Origin: Planctomycetes bacterium syqfu
GTDB taxonomy: Bacteria > Planctomycetota > Phycisphaerae > Phycisphaerales > Phycisphaeraceae
DNA length: 64,000 nt
Direction: 5' to 3'
NCBI GenBank assembly: GCA_020974905.1
Contig: CP087563.1
Location: forward strand, 3,844,001 to 3,908,000
Position numbers and translations under genes: made by a program. Positions 25,772 through 34,865 of the stretch are shown here, piece by piece (the first letter of the stretch is position 1; each line of letters starts with the position of its first letter). The notes under the pieces are model-generated. The model worked only from the letters and a program-made list of their open reading frames with translations, did no database searches and had not been told where the DNA came from.

Positions 25772-26875
25772 ATGGCCAGTCTCAGACAAATTGCCAAAAA
25801 AGCCGGGGTCAGCCCCACCACGGTCAGTCGTGTTCTCAATGACGCGAAATATGCGGATCAGGTTTCCGAAGCCTGCCGCAAGCGTGTTCAGGAGATCGCC
25901 AAGGAAGCTGGGTATCAGAGCAGCTATCACCGCCGCGCGATTCAGAAGTCCGTGGCGGAGACGATCGCTCTGGTCCTGCCGTTTGGTCAACACAAACCTG
26001 ACGAAACCAACCCTGACTCCCTGTTAGAGCCGGTGTTTCATGGGTTGATTGCGGGTATCGAATCGGCCATGCACGGCTCGGGTTATGCCCTGAGTCTCGT
26101 TGGTCCGGGGCGAACCAAGCGTGCTGAGGAACTGGGTATTGCCGGACTTCAGAGCAAGCGGTATGACGCGTTGATTTTGCCGACACTCACCAGCCTGTAC
26201 GAAGATGTAACCACCCAGATCAGACACACCATTGATCACGCTCAGAACAACGCGCGCATTGTCCAGATCGATTACCACAACACCGCTCAATCCAATCACC
26301 CATCGATTTATTTTGATGAAGCACAAGCCTGCCACATGGTGCTCCAACACCTTTATGCGCAAGGCCATCGCAATGTGCTGATGTTAAACCGCAGTCATAC
26401 ATCCAATCGTGATCACTACTATCAGCAGGCCGGCCAATCACTGGGGATGACGGTGCAAACGCAGACGGTCAAAATCGACAGTGCAGCCAAAAGCTCGCTG
26501 GCGGGTCACACCGACACCACCGAAGCTGCAGAGAACAGCATGCTCGTTCGCCTTGCCACCGGGCCGCATGATTACACCGCGGCGATCGGTTACAACGACT
26601 CGATGGCGATGGGCATCATTCGCGCACTGCATCGCGGCGGCAAACGCATTCCCGAGGATGTCTGCGTCGTCGGTTGGGATAACACGTTGGCACCCTTCGC
26701 TTCGCCTGCTCTGACAAGTATCGACTCACAGTTCGTGGAGATGGGACGCCAGGCCGGCAAGCTTGCCATCGAACTCGCCAGTGCAGACGAAAACAAACTT
26801 GCAGACATTCAGGACAAGCGTATTGTTTTGGATCCCAAACTCATCTGCCGAACCAGTACGCAGAAAACGATCTGA
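25772..26875 (+). CDS. LacI-family transcriptional regulator
   Basis: This 367-residue protein has an N-terminal helix-turn-helix MASLRQIAKKAGVSPTTVSR with VLND, and an effector domain with AIGYNDSMAMGIIRALHRGG and VVGWDNTLAPFASPALTSID. It is divergent from the prepilin and giant hydrolase genes and likely represses them in response to a breakdown sugar. The operator candidate at 25692-25710 lies in its promoter region. The N-terminus is the usual start of the family, supporting the ATG. Confidence 0.88.
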   Translation: MASLRQIAKKAGVSPTTVSRVLNDAKYADQVSEACRKRVQEIAKEAGYQSSYHRRAIQKSVAETIALVLPFGQHKPDETNPDSLLEPVFHGLIAGIESAMHGSGYALSLVGPGRTKRAEELGIAGLQSKRYDALILPTLTSLYEDVTTQIRHTIDHAQNNARIVQIDYHNTAQSNHPSIYFDEAQACHMVLQHLYAQGHRNVLMLNRSHTSNRDHYYQQAGQSLGMTVQTQTVKIDSAAKSSLAGHTDTTEAAENSMLVRLATGPHDYTAAIGYNDSMAMGIIRALHRGGKRIPEDVCVVGWDNTLAPFASPALTSIDSQFVEMGRQAGKLAIELASADENKLADIQDKRIVLDPKLICRTSTQKTI

Positions 26876-26943
26876 CACTGCGACATAAAACGTCAACAAG
26901 CACACACCCCAATCATGCTCATTGACGTACAATTCAAAGCACT

Positions 26944-28818
26944 ATGACACAGATCACTTCCGGGCTGACGTCACCTTTTCTGATTCTATTACTCTGTCTC
27001 TTAGCAACAGGCAGTTGGCTCTGCTTCTTCGCCCTTCGCCGAAAACGCAAAGGCGATCAACCGCACTGCCGCAAGTGTGAATACCAACTCACCGGCATAG
27101 CCACCGAGCAGACGCATTGCCCGGAGTGTGGCCAATCACTGGGTACCGCCAAGGCCATCGCACGCGGGAAGCGATACACCCATATCCCCCTGCTTTTGAC
27201 CGGCATTTTGCTGATCCTGATCACACTGAGTTTAAGTGGTCATCACGTGTACCAGACTGTCCAAACCCATGGCTGGATCAAACTCAAACCGACATCGTGG
27301 CTCATCTCCGATGCTGTTGACGAGTTTAATTACTTTTCCAAAGCCTTCACCAGCACATCTCCGTATTTACCACTCCCCACCAGCTCTAGCTGGATAAATT
27401 CACAGGAACTTTTCGTACGACTCAGAGCTGACACACTCTCGACAACGCAGTGTCAAATTCTGGTGAACCAAACCATCAAACTTCAAGCCCAACATCACAT
27501 TTGGACAATCGCTCAGGATTGGAACGGAATCCTCGACGAACTGATCATTGCCAAGGCGTTTTCACAGGAACAGATCGAAAAACTCATCACACAGAATCAC
27601 AGTGTTGAACTCCAGTGCAAACCAGCCATCCGACGCAAGCGATCATTCAATTGCGATTCGCGTGATATCGAACATGACATCAGCAACAAGCTTCAACTCT
27701 CATTCAAAGAGACCTACTGTGCCATCCATTTCAACGATCAACTGGTCAAGGATGTGACGACTCGATCAGAGCGATACAACAAACGTGGTCCATGGGGTAC
27801 GACCAGTGGCTACTCACTAGAGTTGTACAAGGAACCGTTCAATTCTGCGCCGGATGGCAAAGGAACACTCAGCTATCAGATCAAGGTCATGGTCAACGTC
27901 GAGGAACCGGCCATTTATCAACCGTTTGAAATTGCACTCAAAACCACCCAATCAATCCGCCTGGAACCGGCTGACGCCATCGTGGACAACTTCATCACAG
28001 ATGATAACTTTGCCAAACCTGTCGAAGACGCCTGGCAGCAAACACGTGTCCAAACAACAGACAATAAAACCAAGATCTGGCTTCAACTCGATAGTCTTCC
28101 CATTAATCTGGCAATGAATGTTTTCATTATCGATGCAAATAAAGAAATCCCGTTCGGCGGATTTATGCGCCAAAGCAATCAAGACAAACAATGGGAACTC
28201 ATTCGCTCCAGCAAAAAATACACCTTCTCCCCCAATGTCCACGTCGAATTGCGCCCCAGCCAGGACGTTGCTGACCAGATCAAAACACTTGCTGACTACT
28301 GGGGCAAAACCATGCGCAGGGAGAACATCACGGTCAACACGCCCTACTCGCCCCCCTTTAACATGGATCGGAGTTTGGTCGATCAAATGACCAAAGCAGT
28401 GGGCATTCGGCTCTCAGGACGCAGCAAGAAACATGCTGTGGGTATCCATTTCAATTTCCATAACAACCCCGTCGACGTTGCCTACATCCCCATGTATTGG
28501 ATCAATGGAAGCTGGAAACCCATCGAACGCAGTTACCACAAAACAATCAGCTACCGTGCACAAAAACGGGGGATCAATAGTTATGGCAAATCACTCCGTG
28601 TCAAACCGGATCAGAAAACCATCAGTCTCCGACTGGAACCAGACATTGATTGGGAAGGCCTGAGATACAATCGCGTGGATTCCCCATGGGGTTATGCCAT
28701 CGAGTTTCACGACCTGCCACTGCCTGAAGTCGGGGGCAAACACACCGACACACGTTACACCGGCAAGGTGATTCTGCCGGACGATGTCTTGCAAGTCCCT
28801 GCGTTGAATGAAAAATGA
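26944..28818 (+). CDS. Membrane protein with planctomycete-type zinc ribbon
   Basis: This 624-residue protein has a first transmembrane helix at about 11-31, a cytoplasmic zinc ribbon (Cys42xxCys45 in CRKCEYQLTG, then Cys59xxCys62 in CPECG), a second transmembrane helix at about 81-99, and a large predicted extracytoplasmic region of beta-rich character. The CxKCxYxLxG...CPECG form is common in Planctomycetota membrane proteins of unknown function. No enzyme motif is visible in the long C-terminal part. It follows the LacI gene with a 68-base gap, so it could be co-transcribed. Confidence 0.75.
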   Translation: MTQITSGLTSPFLILLLCLLATGSWLCFFALRRKRKGDQPHCRKCEYQLTGIATEQTHCPECGQSLGTAKAIARGKRYTHIPLLLTGILLILITLSLSGHHVYQTVQTHGWIKLKPTSWLISDAVDEFNYFSKAFTSTSPYLPLPTSSSWINSQELFVRLRADTLSTTQCQILVNQTIKLQAQHHIWTIAQDWNGILDELIIAKAFSQEQIEKLITQNHSVELQCKPAIRRKRSFNCDSRDIEHDISNKLQLSFKETYCAIHFNDQLVKDVTTRSERYNKRGPWGTTSGYSLELYKEPFNSAPDGKGTLSYQIKVMVNVEEPAIYQPFEIALKTTQSIRLEPADAIVDNFITDDNFAKPVEDAWQQTRVQTTDNKTKIWLQLDSLPINLAMNVFIIDANKEIPFGGFMRQSNQDKQWELIRSSKKYTFSPNVHVELRPSQDVADQIKTLADYWGKTMRRENITVNTPYSPPFNMDRSLVDQMTKAVGIRLSGRSKKHAVGIHFNFHNNPVDVAYIPMYWINGSWKPIERSYHKTISYRAQKRGINSYGKSLRVKPDQKTISLRLEPDIDWEGLRYNRVDSPWGYAIEFHDLPLPEVGGKHTDTRYTGKVILPDDVLQVPALNEK

Positions 28819-29125
28819 TCTTCCCAATTACAGACAACAGCACCAAAGCCGTGTCGCGCCTACAACCTATTTCACCTTTGCCGTAATCTCGTGTTCGTTA
28901 TTGTCTTGACCTGCGATCACACAAGGCATTGATTGCATCGTCACTCCCGCGCAGGCGGGAGTCCAGTGAGAACTGCAAGCGTCAACTGAATACCACTGGA
29001 TTCCCGCCTGTGCGGGAATGACAGACCTAAGGCACGGGTTATCTTTGACACAATGCACATGCGACACGTGACCCGGGAGGATCACGGCTTTCATTGGCTA
29101 TTCGATTGGCACAATATGCGTTAAC
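28819..29125. other. Intergenic region with palindromic element
   Basis: No gene is seen in these 307 bases. They contain the 83-bp repeat at 28940-29022 and lie between two convergent genes, so terminators would be expected; the palindromic element may serve that purpose. Confidence 0.5.
28940..29022. repeat. 83-bp palindromic (MITE-like) element, copy 1
   Basis: Ends of about 29 bp (28940-28968 and 28994-29022) are imperfect inverted repeats, each carrying its own CCCGC...GCGGG stem. The whole unit is 83 bp and matches another 83-bp unit at 54498-54580 in both ends and part of the centre. No coding capacity. The pattern fits a non-autonomous mobile or REP-type repeat. Confidence 0.75.
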
Positions 29126-30193
29126 TCACACTGACACCGATGCCAGACGTTGTGCCTGTACCAGTGAGAGCATCAGTGGGGCAAAGCTGTGCGGATCGTC
29201 CTTGACCGGTGACTTTTCGGTGACATAGGCATGCGTACATCCGAACTTTCTTCCCAGGAGTCCGGGGCACAAACAACCGGGGCAACACAGTTCGGTGGAG
29301 CCGTCATCGTTGATGCAGTACTTGATCATGCCTTCTAGCGCCTTGTCGAAGGATGCCTTGAATTCTTCACCGAGAATGCCCTGCTCGACACCCACGCCAT
29401 AGGCATAGGCAATCAGGCCGGTACCCGAACTTTCTTCCCAGGAGTCCGGCGCTTCTTCGAGGACCAGATGCTGACGCCAGAGACCCCGTTCGGATTGGTG
29501 TGGCAGCATGGCTTTGCAGTGATCCACAAAGTATTGCTTGCAGGTTTCATACTTGGGATGATCCTTGGGCAAGTACTGCATCAACTCAGTAAGAGCGATA
29601 ATCCCCCAACCCTGCCCGCGGCCCCAGTAGTCGGTGGAGAATTTGTCCGGCCCGTTAAAGCCACGACTCTGATGCAGCAGGCCGGTCTTCTCATTGCGGA
29701 ACGCGTCATACATCAATAAAGTCTGATTGACGCCTTCGTCGATGTATTCCTGATTACCCAGATTCAGACCTGCAAAGAGCAAATATGGCGTGATCGCCAT
29801 CGCGCAGTCGATCCAGATACGATTGGATGTTGCAAGATAGGGATGCGACATAATCCCCTGCGGATCACGTTGGGCAACGAGCATTTCGTCTGCATAGTGA
29901 TCGACATATTTCTTGGTCTTCTCGTCGGTCATCAAGCCCGAATACAGCGCGTAGGCACGGGCTATCCCGCCGATGCGATAGCTGGGGAAATTGTAAGCAG
30001 AGTGCTTCTCAATCAGGTCGGGGAAGCGTTCAAGTTCCTTGACGCATTTTGCTTTGAGCGCTTCATCGCCAGACTCAACCGCGGTGCGACATAAGCCAAA
30101 AATCGCCAGGACACCGAAGTAGTGAAAGACATTGTCAACGGACTTGTAGTGATCAAAAAGTTTGACGGATGTTTCAAGGTAATTCATGTTCAT
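29126..30193 (-). CDS. GH105-type unsaturated glucuronyl/rhamnogalacturonyl hydrolase
   Basis: This 355-residue (alpha/alpha)6-barrel protein has GH88/GH105 features: RIWIDCAMAITPYLLFAG, with the Asp used for hydration of the 4,5-unsaturated uronic acid, then STDYWGRGQGWG and DSWEESSGTGLIAYAYG. Such enzymes release unsaturated uronate from oligosaccharides made by polysaccharide lyases. No signal peptide, so action is cytoplasmic. The next gene on the strand is a KduD-like dehydrogenase of the same uronate route, and an AraC regulator lies beyond. The ATG pair at the start leaves a two-residue uncertainty. Confidence 0.85.
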   Translation of the reverse strand: MNMNYLETSVKLFDHYKSVDNVFHYFGVLAIFGLCRTAVESGDEALKAKCVKELERFPDLIEKHSAYNFPSYRIGGIARAYALYSGLMTDEKTKKYVDHYADEMLVAQRDPQGIMSHPYLATSNRIWIDCAMAITPYLLFAGLNLGNQEYIDEGVNQTLLMYDAFRNEKTGLLHQSRGFNGPDKFSTDYWGRGQGWGIIALTELMQYLPKDHPKYETCKQYFVDHCKAMLPHQSERGLWRQHLVLEEAPDSWEESSGTGLIAYAYGVGVEQGILGEEFKASFDKALEGMIKYCINDDGSTELCCPGCLCPGLLGRKFGCTHAYVTEKSPVKDDPHSFAPLMLSLVQAQRLASVSV

Positions 30194-30282
30194 GCTCGTT
30201 TGTGAAATGTAAATCGGTTGTGTAATTGTTGTGACCGCTCAATAGAACATGTCACTTTTGTGTTGATATAAGCCTTAATGGA

Positions 30283-31041
30283 TCAGCGTGAGAGCCAACC
30301 ACCATCGACGTTAATGGTTGTGCCATGCAAGTACTTGGCAGCATCGGATGCAAGGAAGACCGCAGTGCCTGCGAGGTCCGACGGATCACCCCAGCGACCT
30401 GCGGGGATGCGTGCCAGGATCGCTTCATTGCGCACCGGATCATCGCGCAGCGCCTGCGTGTTGTCGGTTGCCATGTAACCAGGAGCGATGGCATTGACGT
30501 TGATGTTATACGGTGCCAACTCATTGGCCATGATACGGGTCAAGCCCATCACGCCATGCTTGGATGCTGTGTAGGAAGGCACACGAATCCCGCCCTGGAA
30601 GCTGAGCATCGAAGCGATGTGAATGATCTTGCCAGCCTTATTGGCCATCATCTGCTTGCTGACGATCTGGCTGAGAATGAAGATACTTTTAAGGTTGACG
30701 TTCATCACATCATCCCAGTCCGCTTCGGTGAAATCCGGCCAATCGTTGCGGCGGATGATACCTGCGTTGTTGAGCAGAATGTCCACGGGTTGATCCAGTG
30801 ACGTAAGCTTCTCACCCAATGCTTTGGTCGCATCAATATCGCAGAGATTGGCCTGGATACCAATGAACTTGCGGCCGGTGGCTTCGATGGCTTGTTTGAT
30901 TTCGTCGGGTATATGCGCGTTGTAAACCCCCACGATATCCGCCCCGGCATTGGCAAGCCCCAACGCCATCCCACTTCCAAGGCCTGTGCTCACACCGGTG
31001 ACCACGGCCTGTTTACCTTCGAGAGAAAAATTGATCGACAT
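30283..31041 (-). CDS. kduD: KduD-like SDR dehydrogenase
   Basis: This 252-residue short-chain dehydrogenase resembles 2-dehydro-3-deoxy-D-gluconate 5-dehydrogenase, which interconverts the ketosugar acids formed from unsaturated uronate. The NAD-binding motif is TGVSTGLG, NNAG follows (LLNNAGIIRRNDW), and the catalytic Ser...YxxxK appears as SMLSFQGG...YTASK. The C-terminus GTTINVDGGWLSR is typical of KduD. ATG 31041 is used because GGAG lies 8 bases upstream; an extended frame has no such signal. It pairs with the GH105 gene, supporting the pathway call. Confidence 0.82.
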   Translation of the reverse strand: MSINFSLEGKQAVVTGVSTGLGSGMALGLANAGADIVGVYNAHIPDEIKQAIEATGRKFIGIQANLCDIDATKALGEKLTSLDQPVDILLNNAGIIRRNDWPDFTEADWDDVMNVNLKSIFILSQIVSKQMMANKAGKIIHIASMLSFQGGIRVPSYTASKHGVMGLTRIMANELAPYNINVNAIAPGYMATDNTQALRDDPVRNEAILARIPAGRWGDPSDLAGTAVFLASDAAKYLHGTTINVDGGWLSR

Positions 31042-31152
31042 GTCTGTCACTCCGTACGTCTTAATGGACAATGTGCAGATGAGTTTAGGCAAAACACCTG
31101 TTTAAGACCATGTATGCCAAGGCAAGTGTTTGCACAAAATGACTGCAATATC

Positions 31153-31234
31153 ATATTTAGCCACATCGCTTGCGATGCGCGCTTTCTAACCATCAACAAC
31201 AACGAAGCGCATCACAAGTGATGCGGCTAAATAT
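31153..31234. repeat. 82-bp imperfect palindrome
   Basis: Arms of 28 bp (31153-31180 and 31207-31234) are inverted copies with three mismatches, beginning ATATTTAGCC and ending GGCTAAATAT. It lies between the kduD and AraC genes, outside coding sequence. It resembles a small non-autonomous element or REP sequence. Confidence 0.65.
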
Positions 31235-31245
31235 CAAGTGTAAAC

Positions 31246-32061
31246 TCAAATATTCCGGTAATACGATGGACTCACGCCGACCAATCGTTTGAACAGGCGG
31301 CTGAAGTAGTACACGTCTTCAAAACCGGTTTCCGCTGCTGCCGTGGTGACGGTATAACCGCCGGAGAGTAGCAGGTCTCGGGCACGATACATGCGGATGA
31401 GATTCTGATAATGCGTGGGGGAATAGCCGGTCATCTGCCGGAACAGGACGCGAAATCGTGACGGGGAGAGTTCTGCCATTTGCGCCAGTTCATCACAGCT
31501 GTAGGTGGTGCCGGAACATTCCTGGAGCATGGACAAAATGTCATTGATTTTTGAGGCATGCAGGATGCGCCCGGATTGGCGGATGTGGGTTAAAACCAAC
31601 TCGTGAAGCAGTTCGAGAATGATGCCACGCACGCGCATCATGAACCCTGGCTCGCGGCCAACCCAACAGCGTTCCAGTTCCCGAAAGCGGCTGCGCACCT
31701 GTGCAAGATTACTGACTTTGAGATTCGGGTCGATGGCATTGAACGCATCGCGCGCTTCGTCATTAACAGGTTGCAGATCAAACTGAACCGTGTAAAACGA
31801 CCACGGCGAAGACGGGTCACTGTAAGCGCTGTGTTCGGTTCCCTTGGGGAAAAACAACATGCTCCCAGGCTCGGTGGTGAAGCGTTTTTTGCCACAGGTG
31901 TAATGTGACTTACCCTGCACGCAAAGACAGAGAATGTCATAGCGGTGATTGGCCAGGTTGCGAATCCGCCAATCTGCCATGGGTTGGCGACAGATCACCA
32001 TCCCGACATTGCCGACCCCAGCATCGTATAGTGTTTCCAAGTCTTCGGGGCGTTTACTCAT
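31246..32061 (-). CDS. AraC-family regulator
   Basis: This protein of about 271 residues has an N-terminal cupin-like effector domain (CLCVQGKSHYTCGKKRF, PGSMLFFPKGTEHSAY) and a C-terminal double helix-turn-helix of the AraC type (CDELAQMAELSPSRFRVLFR, later FEDVYYFSRLFKRLVGVSPS). It probably activates the adjoining uronate genes on sensing a sugar acid. The start is uncertain: ATG 32061 follows GAGAG at 10 bases; an in-frame ATG at 32082 and a GTG at 32136 are alternatives. It is divergent from the RraA-like gene. Confidence 0.85.
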   Translation of the reverse strand: MSKRPEDLETLYDAGVGNVGMVICRQPMADWRIRNLANHRYDILCLCVQGKSHYTCGKKRFTTEPGSMLFFPKGTEHSAYSDPSSPWSFYTVQFDLQPVNDEARDAFNAIDPNLKVSNLAQVRSRFRELERCWVGREPGFMMRVRGIILELLHELVLTHIRQSGRILHASKINDILSMLQECSGTTYSCDELAQMAELSPSRFRVLFRQMTGYSPTHYQNLIRMYRARDLLLSGGYTVTTAAAETGFEDVYYFSRLFKRLVGVSPSYYRNI

Positions 32062-32223
32062 TGTTTGTGAACTCTCAGCCATATTACAGTCAAATTGTAC
32101 AAATTCACGCGATTCCTGCCATGGTATTTTTGGCACAAAATGGATTGAATATCAAGTCTCCATTAGAAAAAGAAATGGATTTAACGAATATCCACCAAAC
32201 ATCAACATGCGAGGTTTGAGCAC

Positions 32224-32934
32224 ATGACCACTTTCAACACAGACAAATCGTCCAGTCTCAACACTGATGAGAATCTGCCGGACATCCCGGAAAAAGAACT
32301 CGTCGAACGGTACCAGAAACTCTACGGCGGGTTGGTCAACGACACGCTCCGCGAGATGGGTTACGTGCATCAGACACTGCCGAATGACATCATGCCGTTG
32401 CGTGATCACATGTGTGTTGCAGGGATCGCCTTTACTGTCCGCGGTCGCAAAAGCACCGAGACCGAAGGTGAAATGGAACAACGCGCCCAGATGCTCGATT
32501 CGCTTCACGAAAACTCCGTGGTCGTCTGGGATACGCACCGCGATGACGAATCAGCACACTGGGGCGAAGTGATGACCAAGGCAGCGATCCGGGCAGGCTG
32601 TCGCGGCGCGATTGTCGACGGCGGTGTCCGCGATACGCATCTGGTCCTCGATCAGAACTTCCCCGTCTTCATCCGCTACCGTTCCTCCAACGGCATGCTC
32701 GGTCGCTTCCGCATGACCGACTTCCAACAACCCATCACCATCGGTCACGTGATGATTTATCCCGGCGATGTCATCTTTGCGGACATTGACGGTGCGATCG
32801 TTGTCCCCCGCAAACTGGCGGTCAAAGTCCTGCTCCGCTCCGAAGAAATCCGCGGCGAAGAGCAGGTCTACAAACAATGGATCGACGACGGCATGAGCCC
32901 CGAAGAAGTCGTCAAGCGCGGTGGCTATTTTTAA
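32224..32934 (+). CDS. RraA-like / HMG-type aldolase family protein
   Basis: This 236-residue protein has the RraA fold signatures: GAIVDGGVRDTHLV (with the catalytic-type Arg-Asp) and GDVIFADIDGAIVVP. Such proteins act as 4-hydroxy-4-methyl-2-oxoglutarate/oxaloacetate aldolases or related enolate enzymes; others bind RNase E, unlikely here. GAGG stands 9 bases before the ATG. It is divergent from the AraC gene and followed by two dehydrogenase genes, suggesting an aldolase or demethylmenaquinone-like step in sugar-acid breakdown. The substrate is inferred, not shown. Confidence 0.8.
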   Translation: MTTFNTDKSSSLNTDENLPDIPEKELVERYQKLYGGLVNDTLREMGYVHQTLPNDIMPLRDHMCVAGIAFTVRGRKSTETEGEMEQRAQMLDSLHENSVVVWDTHRDDESAHWGEVMTKAAIRAGCRGAIVDGGVRDTHLVLDQNFPVFIRYRSSNGMLGRFRMTDFQQPITIGHVMIYPGDVIFADIDGAIVVPRKLAVKVLLRSEEIRGEEQVYKQWIDDGMSPEEVVKRGGYF

Positions 32935-33034
32935 CCCCCGGAAGCTTTTTCAAAGCAATATGTCAGCGTCACGTGAAAACGTAAAAATGATAAATTGTGC
33001 CTCGAAACATTATTCATTATCAAGAGTCCACACC

Positions 33035-34066
33035 ATGAAAGCAGTTGTTACCAATCAGTGGCATGATGCCACGTTGCAGGATGTTGACAAACCCACCGTC
33101 AGTGATGGTGAATGTCTGATCCAACTCAAACTCGCAGGCATCTGCGGGTCGGATGTGCATATTTACGAAGGCCATCACCCCACCGCCAAAGCACCCATCA
33201 TCCAGGGACACGAATTCGTTGGCACACTGGTCGAAGCGGGTGGCGATCTGCCTGACGGATTGACGGTCGGTGATCGCGTCGTCGTCGAACCGTTGATCTC
33301 CTGCGGGACATGTGAGGCTTGTGTTGCAGGCAATACGCATGTGTGTCGGAGCCTGAAATTACTGGGGATTCACGAGCACGGCGGGTTTGCTGAGTACGTG
33401 AAAGTGCCGACCGCCAAGGTCATTCGCGTGCCGGACAACGTGCCGGATCGTTTGGCGGTCTTGACTGAGCCCTTCGCGGTGGGCTTTCATGTTTGCCAGC
33501 GTGCGGAACTGAAGAACGGTCAACGCGCCTTGGTCATTGGTGCAGGGCCAATCGGTTTGATTGTTGCGATGGTCGCTGCGATGAGTGGTGCCGAAGTCAC
33601 GATCAGCGAAGTCAGTGACGAACGTCTTCGTCAGGCTGAGAATGATTTTGGTTTCATGACGATTGATGCCAAAAACGATCCCATTTCACAAGCCAATAAA
33701 ATCACCGACGGTGATGGGTTTGATGTGGTGTTTGAAGTATCCGGCACGGCACCGGGTTTGACGTTTGCGATGAATGCCTGCCGCGTGCGGGGGCGGATTG
33801 TGCAGGTTGGATTCTTTGGTAAGCCCATTGAAGTAAATCTCATGCCGGTGATTCTGCGTGAACAGACATTGGTGGGTTCGCGTGTTTATGCACCGTTGCA
33901 CTTTAAGCGGACTTTGCCGATGCTTGGGAGATTGCTTGCTGAGAAGCGATTTGATGCAGAAAAACTCATTGCCGAAGTCCGACCGCTGGGGACAGTGCAG
34001 CAGTCGATTCACGATATGATTGAAGGCAAAGTGACTGGCAAGATTTTAATTGACCCGAAACTGTAA
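33035..34066 (+). CDS. Zinc-dependent sugar/threonine-type dehydrogenase
   Basis: This 343-residue medium-chain dehydrogenase has a catalytic zinc site (CGSD at about 37-40 and GHEF) and the structural zinc cysteines in CGTCEACVAGNTHVC. The Rossmann motif is VIGAGPIGLIVAMVAA. Overall form matches sorbitol or L-threonine dehydrogenase-like enzymes that oxidise sugar alcohols or sugar acids. ATG 33035 gives MKAVVTNQWHD, the usual family start; an upstream in-frame GTG/ATG lacks homology. It sits between RraA-like and SDR genes and probably oxidises an intermediate in that pathway. Confidence 0.87.
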   Translation: MKAVVTNQWHDATLQDVDKPTVSDGECLIQLKLAGICGSDVHIYEGHHPTAKAPIIQGHEFVGTLVEAGGDLPDGLTVGDRVVVEPLISCGTCEACVAGNTHVCRSLKLLGIHEHGGFAEYVKVPTAKVIRVPDNVPDRLAVLTEPFAVGFHVCQRAELKNGQRALVIGAGPIGLIVAMVAAMSGAEVTISEVSDERLRQAENDFGFMTIDAKNDPISQANKITDGDGFDVVFEVSGTAPGLTFAMNACRVRGRIVQVGFFGKPIEVNLMPVILREQTLVGSRVYAPLHFKRTLPMLGRLLAEKRFDAEKLIAEVRPLGTVQQSIHDMIEGKVTGKILIDPKL

Positions 34067-34136
34067 TTGATATTTATCAAAGCGCCGGGAGCGCTAAACC
34101 GCAAGCGGTTTTAAACTGAGGAAGGAACACAACACG

Positions 34137-34865
34137 ATGAGTAGTAGCGATAAAGTTTTTCTGGTGACCGGTGTGACCGGTGGGATCGGCAGCGCAACGG
34201 CAGCATGGCTTGCCAAACAGGGCGCCAAGCTGGTGATCTCCGGGCGTGATCAGGCCAAGCTCGATGAAGCTGCCAAGTTGATCGCAGCCGAAGCAGCCAG
34301 TGACACCCAAATCAAAACCGTCACCATGGACATGACCTGTGAAGATTCGGTCAAGGACGGGATGGACAAAGCGCTCGCGGCGTTCGGCAAGCTCAACACA
34401 CTGATCAACATCCCGGGCATGAGCATTCCCGGCAAGATCACCGAAACCGAACTGGAAAGTTACCGCACGATGATTGACGTGAATGTCACCAGCGTGTTCC
34501 TGGCGGCCAAGCACTTCGTGCCCAAGGTCAATGCTGAGGAAGGTGGTCACATCATCAACATCAGTTCGGTTGCAGGTAAAGCTGCCAACCCTAACGCCCC
34601 GATTTACTGCACCGCCAAGGCTGCGATGAACATGCTCTCTGCGGGACTTGCTTTGCAACTTAAAGCCAACAACATCCGCGTGTCGATCGTGAGTCCGGGG
34701 GCAACCAGCACGACCGGTTTCTGGGGTGATCGTCCCGTGCCGCATGACAAATTCCTCAAGCCGTCTGATGTCGCATTGGTGATCGGCTTTGTGGCCACCT
34801 TGCCCGAAAGCATTGTGCTTCACGACGTGGTGGTCGAGCCGTGGGAGTTTTATCGCAGCAAGTAA
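34137..34865 (+). CDS. Short-chain dehydrogenase/reductase
   Basis: This 242-residue SDR has the cofactor motif TGVTGGIG, the catalytic Ser in INISSVAG and YxxxK in YCTAKAA. The Asn-Ala-Gly motif is altered to NIPG, which is unusual in this family. It closes the uronate-related run with a 70-base gap after the zinc dehydrogenase, preceded by an AGGAAGGA ribosome site. The substrate is unknown; a sugar or sugar acid is likely from context. Confidence 0.85.
   Translation: MSSSDKVFLVTGVTGGIGSATAAWLAKQGAKLVISGRDQAKLDEAAKLIAAEAASDTQIKTVTMDMTCEDSVKDGMDKALAAFGKLNTLINIPGMSIPGKITETELESYRTMIDVNVTSVFLAAKHFVPKVNAEEGGHIINISSVAGKAANPNAPIYCTAKAAMNMLSAGLALQLKANNIRVSIVSPGATSTTGFWGDRPVPHDKFLKPSDVALVIGFVATLPESIVLHDVVVEPWEFYRSK

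Noticed and set aside
32921-33034. N-terminal extension of the zinc dehydrogenase
   Set aside because: The family normally starts at MKAVV (33035), and the extra residues show no homology or ribosome site.
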